A DNA stretch of 64,000 bases from Liolophura sinensis (Eukaryota; Mollusca; Polyplacophora; Chitonida; Chitonidae). The position numbers were made by a program, and so were the translations under genes. The first letter of the stretch is position 1. Every line of letters starts with the position of its first letter. The notes under the pieces were generated by a model. That model was not told the DNA's origin, did no database searches, and saw only the letters and a list, made by a program, of their open reading frames with translations. The DNA lies in the NCBI RefSeq assembly GCF_032854445.1, contig NC_088303.1, positions 36,375,265 to 36,439,264 of the forward strand, given 5' to 3'. Of the stretch, positions 62,250 through 64,000 are shown one piece after another.

Positions 62250-63460
62250 TGCTATGTGTGGATGGCCAATCATTTGTTGTACAGACCCGTGTTTGTATAT
62301 ATATATATTTTCGTGGGTTTCGTAGACTTTGAGTGTTGAAATGTCTTAGTGAGCGGAGATGGAGTGAATGTTGAGTGTTTTTTCTTAAACTGACAAAGTT
62401 TTCTTATCCGATCTGGTTATATAAAACCCCAAATGGGCACAATTAAACACAGATAAATCTGAATGCATGAATCTGTGTTACAGTACGCCATACACGGAAC
62501 ACTGTGACAGACTTGGATTTGATCACTCCAATCAAATGATCATCATTCACTAGCCGGATTTATCTGCATGTATCGATTATTATATGCGTGAACCGGACAT
62601 AGTAAGCTACCTATCAATTAAAAGGTAAAAAAAAAAAAAATAAAAAGAAAAAAAAAAAACGTTTGAAACTACAAGATTTATGAGGTAGTACGTATAACAC
62701 TATCCCAAAGCTGAGGATTGTGACGCAAGCAATTATTGCCCTGCACTAGACACTCGAAGACTTTCCTGTCTGTTGTCAAGTGTAGAAGGTTTTCAAATAT
62801 AGGCCTACCAGAGTCGTCTTTTGGGTAGTAACAAACCGCTGAAGTCGGTTTCGCCTATATAGCTTTCAAAGCAAGGTTCCTTCTGCTTCTGTGAAGACCT
62901 GAAAAGCCTGGTGAGCTATTCTTTTAATAACAGTGAATAATTCAAAATTCATTTTAGCCGAACGGAAGCCATTATTGATCCACCATATGAAGCAAGCTGC
63001 CAGAAGAGCTAATAATCAATATTTCCTCTAATTACCTCCCCTTAACCTCTGTCCCGACTGTAATGACACTCGATTATACTCCAAGTTTACTCATGAACCC
63101 TGTAGCAGAAATTCTCAACTCGTGGCATTACAGCGGTGTTACTAAATTTTGGGATGTTCAGATATTAGTTGCATTTATGGGAATAACCTTCAAGTCTGTG
63201 TGAGCAGTGGACTTGAGCATCCAGTCTGTCCTGCTACACAATGATATCAGCGTAACAGTTTGACGGTAATGTGGCCAAGGAACATCGATATGTATATGGT
63301 ACACAGGGGGAAAGACGCTAATTTTTTGTATTAAAATTGCAAGCATAGAAACATGTCATTTTTGGATCGAGAAGATAATGCTGAAATGGTATTTTCTCAC
63401 AAAACCAGACATAGATTTTTCCGGCTGTATCCCAAATAAAGATGAGAAATGAGTGACACA
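62250..63460 (+). other. ERG: Probable 3' UTR of the ETS gene
   Basis: Noncoding sequence directly after the TAA stop, AT-rich, with no convincing reading frame. An A-rich tract at about 62626-62660 could prime oligo-dT internally and give false short 3' ends. The end is placed at the first good poly(A) signal with a GT-rich downstream stretch. The true end needs transcript data. Confidence 0.5.
63435..63440 (+). terminator. Candidate poly(A) signal AATAAA
   Basis: AATAAA lies about 1.19 kb after the stop codon and is followed by a GT-rich region at about 63474-63512 (GTGTGG, TTGTGGTGTG), as expected for a downstream cleavage element. It is the best placed of the AATAAA-like motifs in the 3' flank. 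Use is inferred. Confidence 0.45.
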
Positions 63461-63666
63461 TTAAAGCCTGTAGCGTGTGGCATGCATGTTACAAGAGCTT
63501 GTGGTGTGTTTCTAAGGTTCATATCTTTGACTGGTTATTTTTTCTGTATATATGTATATGTACATACCAACTATTAAAGCTAAAGCTACTCCTTCTGTAC
63601 TGTTTTTTTCTTTTCATTTTGTTCTTTTGTAGGTAATTAAATAGAGTTTTTTTTTCAGTTAGGGCA

Positions 63667-63926
63667 CACTAAAAAATCATCTATTAATTTTAACATAAAT
63701 TCTATTGTTTGAGTGAGGTTGAAATGTATTCTGCTATCGCAGCAGATTGTTATGTTAAATATAACACACATATTCTAATAACTGAACATAAATATTCTAT
63801 TAGACTAACAGGATATTATGTTGAATATAACAGAATATTGTGTTATAATAACAGAACAGACCTACATTCTAGAATCACTCAGACAACAGACATTCTGCTA
63901 ATATTAACAGAATTTTTTTTTGAGTG
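63667..63926. mobile_element. Short TIR element with CACT-A(n) termini
   Basis: The left end CACTAAAAAAT and right end TTTTTTTTTGAGTG are imperfect inverted copies, flanked by CA on both sides. The 260-bp interior has repeated TATTCTGTTATA-like words in both orientations. The ends resemble the CACTGAAAAAA termini of the element at 979-1550, so they may be distant relatives. It lies just beyond the predicted poly(A) site. Confidence 0.4.
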
Positions 63927-64000
63927 CATGGCTGAAAAGCTGCCTAGTGTTTTGCTTATAACACGCCAAATTCAGTTCTGGGCGGCCAGTGTCTAATAAG

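Overview
This is animal genomic DNA: AT-rich, intron-dominated and crowded with SINEs, minisatellites and non-autonomous DNA transposons. One host gene is recognisable with certainty, a plus-strand ETS transcription factor of the ERG/FLI1 type. Seven coding exons can be joined: 26710-27268, 45398-45601, 46060-46203, 52231-52284, 54741-54818, 61323-61370 and 61723-62249. Every internal junction is a GT-AG splice in phase 1, and the joined frame is open for 537 codons to a TAA stop. The initiating exon or exons, the start codon and the main promoter were not found; they lie undetected in 1-26709 or upstream of the window. The protein and the repeat types suggest a lophotrochozoan, most likely a mollusc, but this is inference and not proven by the window.

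Layout. 1-26709 (5' intron or upstream flank): a 572-bp TIR element, a 41-bp array, several copies of a tRNA-derived SINE family and two relatives, a perfect-looking TA-flanked MITE, a long (TA)n tract, and a block of minisatellites at 18.07-21.87 kb (18-bp, 77-bp and 75-bp units). 27269-45397 (18-kb intron): a possible internal promoter and noncoding first exon near 30.55-31.06 kb, and a 72-bp array of about 27 copies at 31.69-33.65 kb. 46204-52230: a 16-bp array, a broken non-LTR retrotransposon tail, a TA tract, an IR element and a CpG-rich foldback element, then a second candidate promoter near 51.0 kb. 52285-61722: short exons separated by introns holding SINE pieces, a MITE copy and a GA-rich microsatellite. 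62250-64000: 3' UTR, a likely poly(A) signal near 63435 and a second short TIR element.

How the parts work together. The exons encode an N-terminal Pro/Ser-rich region, a Pointed (PNT/SAM) domain, a linker with a SUMO-type motif, the ERG/FLI-specific segment before the ETS domain, the ETS DNA-binding domain, and the family C-terminal tail. All internal introns share phase 1, so exon skipping keeps the frame. The 51-kb promoter candidate lies downstream of the PNT exon and is followed by a short ATG reading frame that can join the next exon in phase, so a PNT-less isoform is possible. No prokaryotic features, CRISPR arrays or convincing free-standing RNA genes were seen.
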